Source: Leifsonia sp. NPDC080035 (GTDB taxonomy: Bacteria; Actinomycetota; Actinomycetes; Actinomycetales; Microbacteriaceae). From it: a DNA stretch of 64,000 nucleotides. The notes under the pieces are model-generated. The model saw nothing but the letters and a program-made list of their open reading frames with translations. It was not told the DNA's origin and made no database searches. The stretch's first letter is position 1; each line of letters starts with the position of its first letter. Shown here in pieces: positions 1 to 7,495 of the stretch. A program made the position numbers and the translations under genes. The stretch covers positions 2,232,001-2,296,000 of the forward strand of contig NZ_CP157390.1 in NCBI RefSeq assembly GCF_040050925.1, written 5' to 3'.

Positions 1-188
1 GCGGTCTAGACGGCATTGGTGCGTGCATCGTGAGTGCCGTCATGGCTGTAATTCCAGGGGCGGGCAGATTGATCGGAAAGACCATGAGTCGAAATGCCGC
101 GGAATGGATAACGGAGGCTTGGAAGCAGGCGTCGCAGGCATTGGGTATCTCATTTGACATGCTCGGAGTATCGAAGGGATGGGGTTAG
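1..188 (+). CDS. C-terminal end of an unrecognised protein (partial)
   Basis: An open frame runs from the left edge (first full codon at base 3) to a TAG, giving the last 61 residues of a protein that begins outside the window. The visible part has a small, Gly/Ala-rich hydrophobic stretch (ACIVSAVMAVIPGAG) followed by an amphipathic, Trp-containing tail. No family is recognised. Its stop codon shares one base with the GTG start of the next gene, so the two are probably co-transcribed and translationally coupled. Third codon positions are less GC-biased than in the rest of the window, which suggests accessory DNA. Confidence 0.5.
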   Translation, partial: GLDGIGACIVSAVMAVIPGAGRLIGKTMSRNAAEWITEAWKQASQALGISFDMLGVSKGWG

Positions 189-616
189 TGAGCGACCAAC
201 CGGAGTGGAGGAGACGCGATCTCTTGCCAGGGGCGACAACATTCCAGATCGGGGGGTGGGTCCTGATCAGCATCGCCATCGCGGCCGTGGGCGCGATCGG
301 CTCGCTGATTTGGGGCTTCGGAGTGGCACCGAAGACTAAGGCTTGGGATCCCGTGGGAATTGCCGTTTTCGCGCTGTTTGCGGGTGGGTCCGTGGCGGCA
401 TTCGTGTTCGACCGTTGGTCGGATCTCAAGGCGAAGAGGGAGATCGAGGCCGGCTACACCACGGTGAACGGGAACCATCAGGTCGAGCGTGTGCATTCCA
501 GGAGCGGCATCGTCGTACGAGAGGCGGGTGAGCCGAATCTTACGAAGGAGCAGTGGGAGGCGGCGATGAACCGGGTGCGCGCGTACGAGGAGTCGATTGC
601 GTCGGGCAGACGTTGA
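188..616 (+). CDS. Small two-helix membrane protein, unknown function
   Basis: This is a 142-residue protein with two hydrophobic segments (about residues 22-45 and 58-75) and a charged C-terminal half, so a cytoplasmic tail is likely. I chose the GTG at 188 because an AAGGG sits 9 nt upstream; the alternative ATG at 179 would place that same sequence directly against the start codon. The stop of the preceding gene and this start overlap by one base. A small membrane protein tightly coupled to the gene before it is a common arrangement for accessory effector/immunity pairs, but nothing in the sequence proves that role. No family is recognised. Confidence 0.6.
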   Translation: MSDQPEWRRRDLLPGATTFQIGGWVLISIAIAAVGAIGSLIWGFGVAPKTKAWDPVGIAVFALFAGGSVAAFVFDRWSDLKAKREIEAGYTTVNGNHQVERVHSRSGIVVREAGEPNLTKEQWEAAMNRVRAYEESIASGRR

Positions 617-703
617 TATTGGGGGAAGGTGACTCTATTCCTCGGCCGTGGTCTCTGCCTTCAATCGCCATTCTTCAAGCGTGGTGGGATGCAGGGTGTT
701 CTG

Positions 704-991
704 ATGATCACGACACTTCGTTCAATCGCACCAGCGAGCGTCCTGGGAGCGCTGTTCACCCCTTTAGTCGTGGCTATCGCTGGCAGCCCGGCAGCGTTGT
801 GGGCCTTCCAGTTACTACTGGCATCCATTGTTACCGTCCTCGCATTGCGAGCACTCCTTATGTGCGTTCAAGCACGGCCCACGGTCCGCTGTCTGGCCGA
901 TGTTCTCAAACGGATAACTCGGTTTGGGTCTGCCGCTTGTTGCCGAGCCCAGTGGAGCTGCCACCCATTGTTACGTGGGCGGAACCGCTGA
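704..991 (+). CDS. Possible small membrane protein, unknown
   Basis: A 95-residue frame starts at an ATG preceded by GCAGGG 7 nt upstream. Residues about 9-60 form two hydrophobic segments separated by a short SPAA turn; the C-terminus is Cys/Arg-rich and looks unconstrained, as if the natural frame were lost near base 930. The sequence has mixed GC at third positions like its neighbours. It could be a genuine small membrane gene or the N-terminal remnant of a decayed longer one. No family is recognised. Confidence 0.33.
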   Translation: MITTLRSIAPASVLGALFTPLVVAIAGSPAALWAFQLLLASIVTVLALRALLMCVQARPTVRCLADVLKRITRFGSAACCRAQWSCHPLLRGRNR

Positions 992-1056
992 GGGGCTCGG
1001 GACTCGGGGCGATCGATGTCCTTGTTGTGGTCTCTTCCAACGCGGTGGGAATCCAC

Positions 1057-1326
1057 ATGCCTGCTACGGCGGCGCAACCTCGCGTCAGGTCGGAGTTGTC
1101 TAACCTCGCACCCGAGCCCTACCAGGTGCGAGAGTACGGCTACGACCCCGATGGCATTGGAAGCGGCCTCACGAGAACTCAGCGCGTTGCTTGGCTTCGG
1201 CAATCCATGACGAGGCATCTTTCGGACGCGTTGCAGCTACTACGTCGCGTGGCGTTCATTGCGCCGTATATGGCGACCAAACCGCGCCGAATCCACGCCT
1301 GGCGTGAAAGGCAATCAGGCCGATGA
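1057..1326 (+). CDS. Possible small soluble protein, unknown
   Basis: An 89-residue frame starts at an ATG with GGTGGGA 6 nt upstream, and its TGA overlaps the ATG of the following gene (ATGA), which argues that this frame is really translated. It contains an acidic, Tyr-rich middle (EYGYDPDGIG) and a basic C-terminus. The same frame is open further upstream, so it may instead be the tail of a longer gene joined by a frameshift to the membrane-like frame starting at 704. No family is recognised. Confidence 0.33.
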   Translation: MPATAAQPRVRSELSNLAPEPYQVREYGYDPDGIGSGLTRTQRVAWLRQSMTRHLSDALQLLRRVAFIAPYMATKPRRIHAWRERQSGR

Positions 1327-2219
1327 GTGGGCACGATCCGTCGATCGGCGCCTGGGGCGAGCGCGAGCATCGTCGTTATGTTCGCAGCTCGGTGTGGCGG
1401 ATGGCTGTCGGCGGAGTGGCTGCGGTGGGTGTGGTGTGGCTCCCGATAGTGACAGTGGCCGGGGCGCAGGTGAACCCGTCGGCGTTCTCTTGGGCAGCCG
1501 TCGCGGTCTCTCTCGCGTGGGTGGTGGCGGAGGCATGGTTGGTCTGGCGGCGACGCTTCTCCGTGTGCGCGACTATCCTCGCCGCGTGCTCGACCGTGCC
1601 ATTCTGGTTCGTGCTCACGAGCGGGGGTTGGTTTGTCCTGAGCATGCAGGCGGTCGGATTCGGTGGCGCGCTATTGGCAGGTTGGGGCCCGCGCGGACTT
1701 CGATCCCTCAAGGCAGAGGAATCCATAGCGCAAGGCTGGCCGCGCGCATACTCGTTGCCCGCGGACGCGGTCGCGGTATGGGCGCCGCGACCGCTGAACG
1801 GGCCGCCGAACGTCGGTTACACGTGGTCCGGGTCGACATGGACAGCGGTGACGCTCCCGCCGCAATCGGCACCCGAGACGTGGTTGTGGGTACGCGGCGG
1901 AACAGTCCTCTATTCCGCGCCGGAGCGGGCGCGGCTTGCCTTCGACCGACTGCAGGCGCTCGCAGGCCGTCAACGTTCCCACCGTTCTCGAACGCAGGCG
2001 TTTTCAACGTCGATGTACGCGACGGTCACCGGCCACAGAGCAAATGCTCTGGGCTCGCCGAAGCGAACGTTCCGAGCACCAGCGTCCGAAACGGGGAACG
2101 ATGCCGCCACCGTGGTTGATCGCAGGGATCATCGGGATCGTGGGCGCGGCCGCGCTTGTGATGCCGTGGGCGCGGCGGCACGACAAGGCGGCCGCGGACA
2201 GACGCGAGGCCGAAGGTAG
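1323..2219 (+). CDS. Membrane protein of unknown function, possibly frameshifted at its 3' end
   Basis: The first 215 or so residues are convincing: a hydrophilic N-terminus, about four hydrophobic segments between residues 25 and 125, then a soluble domain rich in Trp and Pro. The start overlaps the preceding stop (ATGA). Beyond about base 1965 the translated sequence becomes Arg/Ser/Thr-rich with no protein character and runs 119 bases into the next gene. A neighbouring frame that ends at 2119 looks more protein-like in this stretch, so one base may have been lost near 1965 (mutation or sequencing error). No family is recognised. Confidence 0.5.
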   Translation: MSGHDPSIGAWGEREHRRYVRSSVWRMAVGGVAAVGVVWLPIVTVAGAQVNPSAFSWAAVAVSLAWVVAEAWLVWRRRFSVCATILAACSTVPFWFVLTSGGWFVLSMQAVGFGGALLAGWGPRGLRSLKAEESIAQGWPRAYSLPADAVAVWAPRPLNGPPNVGYTWSGSTWTAVTLPPQSAPETWLWVRGGTVLYSAPERARLAFDRLQALAGRQRSHRSRTQAFSTSMYATVTGHRANALGSPKRTFRAPASETGNDAATVVDRRDHRDRGRGRACDAVGAAARQGGRGQTRGRR

Positions 2220-2307
2220 GCGGCGCTCTGCCGTCCCGCCGTGGGTTCTCGTCCTGGGATGCGGTGCGGCGGTGGTCGTCGGACTCATCCTCATCGGGAG
2301 TCGCTGA
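2101..2307 (+). CDS. Small two-helix membrane protein
   Basis: This 68-residue protein consists of two hydrophobic helices (about residues 5-22 and 46-65) joined by a highly charged Arg/Asp/Glu linker of roughly 22 residues, so it is probably a hairpin with a cytoplasmic loop. The ATG follows GGGGA by a short spacer. It overlaps the end of the preceding frame and stops 8 bases before the convergent ThuA-like gene. No family is recognised. Confidence 0.6.
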   Translation: MPPPWLIAGIIGIVGAAALVMPWARRHDKAAADRREAEGRRRSAVPPWVLVLGCGAAVVVGLILIGSR

Positions 2308-2315
2308 ACGGGTCC

Positions 2316-3053
2316 CTACACCGGCTGCGGGTTCGAGACCTCGGGGGCGCGGCGGGTGCTGGCGGCGGGGGCCGCCCAGCGGACGCCGTTGGCGAGGACG
2401 CGGCGGACCTGGGGGTGGAAGTAGACGGGATACTCCTGGTCGCCGGGGGAGAAGTAGAAGATCTTGCCGCGGCCGCGGGTGAAGGTCACGCCGGAGCGGA
2501 AGACCTCGCCGCCGGTGAACGAGCTGATGAAGACCAGGTCGTCGGGCGACGGGATGTCGAAGAACTCGCCGTACATCTCCTGCGCCTCGATGACGATCGG
2601 CTGGTCCACGCCCTCGGAGATCGGGTGCGAGGGGTTCACGTTCCAGACCAGCTCGCGCTCGCCGCCCTCCGGGTTGCGCCAGCGCAGCGAGCAGGTGGTG
2701 CCGAGCATCCGGATGAAGATCTTCGAGAAGTGGCCGGAGTGCAGGACGATCAGGCCCATCCCGCCCAGCACGTGCTCGCGCACCCGCTCGACGACGTCGT
2801 CCGCCACCTGGTCGTGGGCGATGTGGCCCCACCAGAGCAGCACGTCGGTCTCGGCGAGCACGTCCTCGCTGAGGCCGTGCTCGGGGTCGGCGAGGGTCGC
2901 CGTGCGCACGACGACCTCCTCGCCGAGCAGCCCGGAGATGCCTTCGGCGATCGCGCCGTGGATGCCGTTCGGGTAGATCGCGGCGATCTCGGGCTGGGTC
3001 GTCTCGTGGACGCCCTCGTTCCAGACGGTGACACGAAGTGCCGACATGGTCAT
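2316..3053 (-). CDS. ThuA-like protein (trehalose-utilisation / glutamine-amidotransferase fold)
   Basis: At 245 residues this has the usual ThuA length. Motifs typical of the class I glutamine-amidotransferase-like ThuA fold are visible: [27 protein letters not shown] and NPSHPISEG. ThuA proteins occur beside Gfo/Idh/MocA dehydrogenases that make 3-keto-sugars (ThuA/ThuB in trehalose and sucrose breakdown); the exact chemistry of ThuA is not well defined. The ATG at 3053 overlaps the stop of the upstream oxidoreductase (ATGA). A second in-frame ATG at 3047 has better spacing (7 nt) from AGGGAG, so the protein may be two residues shorter. The pair forms one operon. Confidence 0.88.
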   Translation of the reverse strand: MTMSALRVTVWNEGVHETTQPEIAAIYPNGIHGAIAEGISGLLGEEVVVRTATLADPEHGLSEDVLAETDVLLWWGHIAHDQVADDVVERVREHVLGGMGLIVLHSGHFSKIFIRMLGTTCSLRWRNPEGGERELVWNVNPSHPISEGVDQPIVIEAQEMYGEFFDIPSPDDLVFISSFTGGEVFRSGVTFTRGRGKIFYFSPGDQEYPVYFHPQVRRVLANGVRWAAPAASTRRAPEVSNPQPV

Positions 3054-4225
3054 GCTCCCTTGGATGCGGTGGATGCGGTGGATGCGGTCGATGCGGTGGA
3101 TGCGGTCTCCTGGGGGCCGGTATCCTCGAGGCCCGTGGTCGCCGGGCTCAGGCGCACCTCGGCGCCGATGCGGGCGGACTCGTAGGCGGCGTCGATGACG
3201 CGGGCCCGGTCGAGGGCGAGCGAGCCGTCCCAGTTCGCCCAGTTGCCTGCGTCGGCGACGTGCTCGAGGAAGGTCTCGACCACGGCCAGGTGGCCGCGGC
3301 CCGGGTCGGCCGTGACCGAGATGTCCTCGGTCTCCTCGCCGTCGCCGGTGAAGATGGTCAGCTCGCCGGCAGGCGCGTAGTCGACGACCCGAAGGTCGGC
3401 GCCGCCCTCGGTGCCGTAGAGCGTGATGCCGAACTCGTCGCCGGCGGGGCGGTACGCGGCCCAGCTGGTCTCGAGCACGATCGAGCCGCCGCCCTCCAGG
3501 CGCAGCAGCATGCTGGCGAGGTCCTCGACCTCGTATGCGGAGCCGACGTGCTGCTTGTCCGACTTGGCGCCGCCGCGTCCTCGGACGCCGAGCTCGGCGT
3601 GCGTGACGGCGGAGACGGCGGTGACCTGCGGCTCGCCGAAGAGGTGCAGCGCGTAGTCGAGCACGTGGACGCCGATGTCGATGAGCGGGCCGCCGCCGGC
3701 CATCTCGCGGTTGGTGAACCAGCTGCCGAGGGCGGGGATGCCCGCGCGACGCAGCCAGGTGGCCCGCGCGTGGTAGGGCCTGCCGATCTGGCCGGCGTCG
3801 ATCGCGGCCTTGAGCGCCTCGATGTCGCCGCGGCGGCGGTGGTTGAACGCGACCTCCAGCACCCGGCCGGAGCGGTGCGCGGCGTCCACCATGGTCTGCG
3901 CCTCCTCCGCGGTGCGCGCGATCGGCTTCTCGCTCAGCACGTGGATGCCCGCCTCCAGCGCGCCGACGGCGATCGGAGCGTGCAAGAAGGTGGGGACCGC
4001 GACGCTGACCACATCCAGGTCGCCATCGGCGACGAGGTCCTTCCAGTCGCTGTAGCGGCGCTCGACGCCGTACTTCTCGCCGAGCTCGGCGCGCGGGCCG
4101 TCCTCCATGCCGGCGATCGCGACGAGCTCGACGCCGGGGAGAGTGGCGTACGCGTCCATGTGCTGCTGTCCTGCCCAGCCGAGTCCGACGACGCCGGCTC
4201 GGATCGGGGGATGTGCTGTGCTCAC
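3050..4225 (-). CDS. Gfo/Idh/MocA family oxidoreductase
   Basis: This 391-residue NAD(P)-dependent sugar dehydrogenase has an N-terminal Rossmann fold ([11 protein letters not shown] near residue 12), the family's EKPIA motif near residue 100, and a C-terminal alpha/beta substrate domain with [15 protein letters not shown]. The last 20 residues are an unusual low-complexity Thr-Ala-Ser repeat not expected in the family. It overlaps the ThuA-like gene by ATGA and follows a palindromic site. With the ThuA partner it probably oxidises a glycoside or its breakdown product, possibly at C3; the substrate cannot be read from sequence. Confidence 0.92.
   Translation of the reverse strand: MSTAHPPIRAGVVGLGWAGQQHMDAYATLPGVELVAIAGMEDGPRAELGEKYGVERRYSDWKDLVADGDLDVVSVAVPTFLHAPIAVGALEAGIHVLSEKPIARTAEEAQTMVDAAHRSGRVLEVAFNHRRRGDIEALKAAIDAGQIGRPYHARATWLRRAGIPALGSWFTNREMAGGGPLIDIGVHVLDYALHLFGEPQVTAVSAVTHAELGVRGRGGAKSDKQHVGSAYEVEDLASMLLRLEGGGSIVLETSWAAYRPAGDEFGITLYGTEGGADLRVVDYAPAGELTIFTGDGEETEDISVTADPGRGHLAVVETFLEHVADAGNWANWDGSLALDRARVIDAAYESARIGAEVRLSPATTGLEDTGPQETASTASTASTASTASKGA
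3062..3106. repeat. Five tandem copies of a 9-bp unit GGATGCGGT
   Basis: Five head-to-tail 9-mers (the fourth has C as its first base) lie inside the 3' end of the oxidoreductase gene on the minus strand. They encode a repetitive tail of Thr-Ala-Ser triplets just before the C-terminal Lys-Gly-Ala. A unit length divisible by three lets copy number vary without breaking the frame. Confidence 0.95.
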
Positions 4226-4257
4226 GGCTGTCCTTTCAGATGAGTGTAGTTCGGTTG

Positions 4258-4271
4258 TCGAATCGATTCGA
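4258..4271. promoter_or_regulatory. 14-bp perfect palindrome, candidate operator
   Basis: TCGAATCGATTCGA is perfectly self-complementary and AT-richer than its surroundings. It lies 33 bp upstream of the start of the oxidoreductase-thuA operon, where a repressor could block transcription. The adjacent ROK regulator or an unlinked LacI protein could be its ligand. No second copy was noticed in the window. Confidence 0.45.
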
Positions 4272-4318
4272 TGCTGGTGGGGTCGACGAGGTGGACGGGG
4301 ATGCGGGAGGCGGCCCGG

Positions 4319-5509
4319 TCAGCGTGTGAGCGGCCGGGCGGTGGCGGAGAGCGGATCGAGCGCGTGCTGGATGACCATGATCGCCGCTCCGATCGCGCCG
4401 CCGGTCTCACCGGAGCGCGACTGGGTGATCGTGAGGTGCTGGGTCGCGAGAGGCGTCGACCGGTGGTAGACGACCTCGCGGACGCCGGCGAGCAGCTGCT
4501 CGCCGACGTGGGAGAGGCTGCCGCCGACGATCACCATCGACGGGTTGAGGAGGTTCACGCAGGTGGCGACGACCTCGCCGAGGTCGCGTCCGGCCTGGCG
4601 GATCGCGGTCTGCACGTCCGCGTTGCCGGTGCGGGCGAGCGAGACGACGTCGTCACTGGTGCGGGCGGGGATGCCGGAGGCGGTGAGCGACCGCGCGATG
4701 GCGGGACCGCTGGCGAGCGCCTCCAGGTCGGCGTCCTGCGCCCCGTGGCTCGGCGTCTCGCTGCCGAACGGTACGCGGACGTGGCCGAGGTCGCCCGCCG
4801 AGCCCTGCGCTCCGCGCTGCAGGCGGCCGCCGCTGATGATGCCGGCGCCGATGCCGGTGGCCACCTTGATGAAGAGCAGGTCGGTCTGGTCGGGCCACAC
4901 CAGGGCGTGCTCGCCGAGGGCGAGCAGGTTCACGTCGTTGTCGACGAGGACGGGGACGTCGAACGTGCGCTGCACGTAGGCGGGGATGTCGAAGCGGTCC
5001 CAGCCGGGCATGATCGGCGGGTTCACCGGCAGGCCGGTGGAGTGCTCCACCGGCCCGGGGACCCCGATGCCGATGCCGACGAGGTCGGTCCGCGGGCGCA
5101 CGGTGGCGGCATAGAGGCGGGCGGCGGTGTCCACCGCCCAGTCGAGCACGCGCTCGGGGCCGTCCGAGATCTGCAGCCGTCGCGACTCGCTGGTCGTGAT
5201 GGTGCCGGCAAGGTCGGCCAGCGCCACGACGCCGTGCGTCGCGCCGAGGTCGATGCCGATGACGACGCGGGAGTCCGGGTTGAAGCGGATGCGGGCCGGC
5301 GGGCGACCACCGGTCGAGACGTCGTCCCCGGCGGGGGCGACGAGGCCGGCGGCGGTCAGACTGTCGATGCGCACCGCGATGGTGGAGCGGGCGAGGCCGG
5401 TCAGTTCGGCCAGCTGCGCGCGCGTGCGCGGCACGCCGTCACGCAGGATCGCCAGCAGGTCGGCGGCGTCCGCAGCGACGATGCCGGGCTGGCGGGCGCT
5501 CTCGGTCAT
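4319..5509 (-). CDS. ROK family transcriptional regulator
   Basis: This 396-residue repressor has an N-terminal winged helix-turn-helix (RAQLAELTGLARSTIAVRID, about residues 30-50) followed by a ROK sugar-kinase-like domain (VIGIDLGATHG near residue 80). It should bind a sugar and release DNA. The Cys-rich zinc motif usual in ROK proteins is absent: between GDLGHVRVPFGSE and LEALASG no cysteines are found. I start it at the ATG at 5509; an upstream in-frame ATG would run through the AT-rich operator region. It is divergent from the isomerase/dehydrogenase operon and is the natural candidate to regulate it. Confidence 0.9.
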   Translation of the reverse strand: MTESARQPGIVAADAADLLAILRDGVPRTRAQLAELTGLARSTIAVRIDSLTAAGLVAPAGDDVSTGGRPPARIRFNPDSRVVIGIDLGATHGVVALADLAGTITTSESRRLQISDGPERVLDWAVDTAARLYAATVRPRTDLVGIGIGVPGPVEHSTGLPVNPPIMPGWDRFDIPAYVQRTFDVPVLVDNDVNLLALGEHALVWPDQTDLLFIKVATGIGAGIISGGRLQRGAQGSAGDLGHVRVPFGSETPSHGAQDADLEALASGPAIARSLTASGIPARTSDDVVSLARTGNADVQTAIRQAGRDLGEVVATCVNLLNPSMVIVGGSLSHVGEQLLAGVREVVYHRSTPLATQHLTITQSRSGETGGAIGAAIMVIQHALDPLSATARPLTR

Positions 5510-5563
5510 GCTCGTATTGAACCACACCGTTCCGCGACGGACCAAAGGTGCTCGCGATCGGTC

Positions 5564-5591
5564 GACTTTTGATTGACAATCGACAAAAGTC
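5564..5591. promoter_or_regulatory. AT-rich nested inverted repeat between divergent genes, candidate ROK operator
   Basis: Arms GACTTTTG and CAAAAGTC are exact inverted repeats separated by 12 nt, with a second small dyad (GATTG-A-CAATC) inside. The element is a strongly AT-rich island in a GC-rich intergenic region between the ROK regulator and the isomerase operon. NagC/Mlc-type ROK repressors bind AT-flanked dyads of this kind, so it is probably the operator and overlaps promoters in both directions. Confidence 0.65.
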
Positions 5592-5657
5592 CGGTTTGAA
5601 TGGATGCGCGACGTCGGCATCCCGACGCCCTCACCAACGAACTCGACGAGGAGAACT

Positions 5658-6401
5658 GTGTCGACGTCAAAACTCTCCGTGCAGCTCTACACGGTCCGCG
5701 AGCTCCTGACCGAGGACACGGTCGGGACGCTGCGGCGCATCGCGGACATCGGCTTCACCCAGGTCGAGCCCTTCGCCTTCCTCTCGTTCGGGGACGCCCT
5801 CCGCCAGGGCCTCACCGAGGCCGGGCTCAGCGCCCCGACCACGCACCAGGGCTTCGTCGGCGGCGACCTCGACGAGGTGTTCGGCGCCGCGAAGGAGCTC
5901 GGCATCCAGACTGTGATCGACCCGTACGTCGCCCCCGAGCGCTGGCAGAGCGTCGCGGACGTGGCGCAGATCGCCGACCAGCTCAACGCCGCCGCGGAGG
6001 CCGCGGCCGCGCACGGCGTCCGCGTCGGATACCACAACCACGCGCACGAGGTGGAGAGCGAGATCGAGGGCGTCACCGCTCTCGAGTTCCTCGCGGGTCG
6101 CCTCTCGCCCGAGGTCGTGCTGGAGGTCGACACGTACTGGGTGGCCGTCGGCGGCCACGACCCGGTGACGCTGCTCCCGAAGCTCGGCGACCGCGTCGTC
6201 GCCCTGCACGTCAAGGACGGCCCCGGCACCACCGAGACCAAGGACCAGGTCGCGGTCGGTCAGGGCTCCCTCCCGATCGAGCAGATCATCCAGGCCGCTC
6301 CGGACGCCCTGCGCGTCATCGAGCTGGACGACTCCCGCGGCGACCGCTTCCAGGCCGTCGCCGACAGCTTCGCCTTCCTCACCTCCAAGGGCCTCGCGTG
6401 A
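5658..6401 (+). CDS. Sugar phosphate isomerase/epimerase (xylose-isomerase-like TIM barrel)
   Basis: This 247-residue protein is typical of single-domain AP-endonuclease-2-like TIM barrels such as IolE/IolI. Candidate metal and substrate residues lie in VGYHNHAHEVE, VVLEVDTYWV, VALHVKDG and RVIELDDSRGD. I prefer the GTG at 5658, which has GAGGAG 4 nt upstream; an ATG at 5604 in the same frame adds a sequence with no domain character. Its stop overlaps the next start (GTGA). It probably isomerises, epimerises or cleaves a keto-sugar made by the neighbouring dehydrogenases. Confidence 0.88.
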   Translation: MSTSKLSVQLYTVRELLTEDTVGTLRRIADIGFTQVEPFAFLSFGDALRQGLTEAGLSAPTTHQGFVGGDLDEVFGAAKELGIQTVIDPYVAPERWQSVADVAQIADQLNAAAEAAAAHGVRVGYHNHAHEVESEIEGVTALEFLAGRLSPEVVLEVDTYWVAVGGHDPVTLLPKLGDRVVALHVKDGPGTTETKDQVAVGQGSLPIEQIIQAAPDALRVIELDDSRGDRFQAVADSFAFLTSKGLA

Positions 6402-7495
6402 GCGCCGGGAAGGTCGGCGTCGGAGTCATCGGCGCGGGCGTCATCAGCAACCAGTACCTGGAGAACCTCACGACGTTCCCCGACCTCGACGTGCGCTTCG
6501 TCGCGGACATCGACGAGGAGCGCGCCCGCAGTCAGGCGGAGAAGTACGGCGTCCCCGGCTCCGGCTCGGTCGCCGAGCTGCTGGCGGACGACGCGATCGA
6601 GATCGTGGTCAACCTGACCATCCCGAAGGTGCACGTCGAGGTGGCCCTGCAGGCGCTCGACGCCGGGAAGCACGTGTGGAGCGAGAAGCCGTTCGCGCTC
6701 GACCGCGAGAGCGGGACCGAGCTGCTCGCGGCGGCGCACGCCAAGGGGCTGCGCGTCGCGACGGCGCCGGACACGTTCCTCGGCGCCGGCATCCAGTCGG
6801 CGCGCCGCCTGGTCGAGAGCGGCAGCATCGGCGCCCCGCTCACCGCGCTGACCCTCATGCAGAGCCCGGGCCCCGAGTCCTGGCACCCGAACCCCGACTT
6901 CCTGTTCCAGGAGGGCGCGGGTCCGCTGTTCGACATCGGCCCGTACTACCTGACCACCCTGGTGCAGTTGTTCGGTCCGGTGAAGAGCGTGAGCGCGGTC
7001 GCCTCCAAGTCGAAGGCGAAGCGCGTCATCGGCTCTGGCCCGCGCGCGGGTGAGGAGTTCGAGGTCACCGTCCCGACCCACGTGAGCGCCCTGTACCAGT
7101 TCGAGAGCGGGCAGACGGCGCAGGCCATCTTCAGCTTCGACTCGAAGCTCGGCCGCACGCTGTTCGAGGTCGCCGGCGTCGACGGCACGGTCGTCGTCCC
7201 CGACCCGAACACCTTCGAGGGCGACCTGCTGGTGCACGGCGCCGACGGCGTGGAGACGCTCCCGTCGACGGGATCCACGACCACCCGCGGCACGGGCGTC
7301 GTCGAGCTGGCCCGCGCGATCCGCGCCGGCGTGCCGGAGCGGGCGTCGGGCGAGCAGGCGTTCCACGTGCTGGACGTGATGGTCGCGACGATCGAGTCCG
7401 CCGAGGCCGGTGCTCCTGTCGCTGTCGAGAGCACGGTCGAGGTCGCACCGGCACTGCCGGAGGACTGGGACCCGCGGGAGGCGACGCTCGCGTGA
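6398..7495 (+). CDS. Gfo/Idh/MocA family oxidoreductase
   Basis: This is a 365-residue dehydrogenase with a Rossmann motif IGAGVISNQYL at the N-terminus, SEKPFALD near residue 95 and a substrate-domain signature PLFDIGPYYLTTL. Both ends overlap neighbours by GTGA, so it is translated in a coupled operon with the TIM-barrel protein before it and another oxidoreductase after it. It is likely one half of an oxidation/reduction pair acting on the same keto-sugar pathway. Start GTG. Confidence 0.92.
   Translation: MSAGKVGVGVIGAGVISNQYLENLTTFPDLDVRFVADIDEERARSQAEKYGVPGSGSVAELLADDAIEIVVNLTIPKVHVEVALQALDAGKHVWSEKPFALDRESGTELLAAAHAKGLRVATAPDTFLGAGIQSARRLVESGSIGAPLTALTLMQSPGPESWHPNPDFLFQEGAGPLFDIGPYYLTTLVQLFGPVKSVSAVASKSKAKRVIGSGPRAGEEFEVTVPTHVSALYQFESGQTAQAIFSFDSKLGRTLFEVAGVDGTVVVPDPNTFEGDLLVHGADGVETLPSTGSTTTRGTGVVELARAIRAGVPERASGEQAFHVLDVMVATIESAEAGAPVAVESTVEVAPALPEDWDPREATLA

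Noticed and set aside
553..1326. Long open frame covering the whole space between 553 and 1326
   Set aside because: The first half overlaps a convincing membrane protein end and has random composition; only the portion from 1057 has a ribosome site and protein character.
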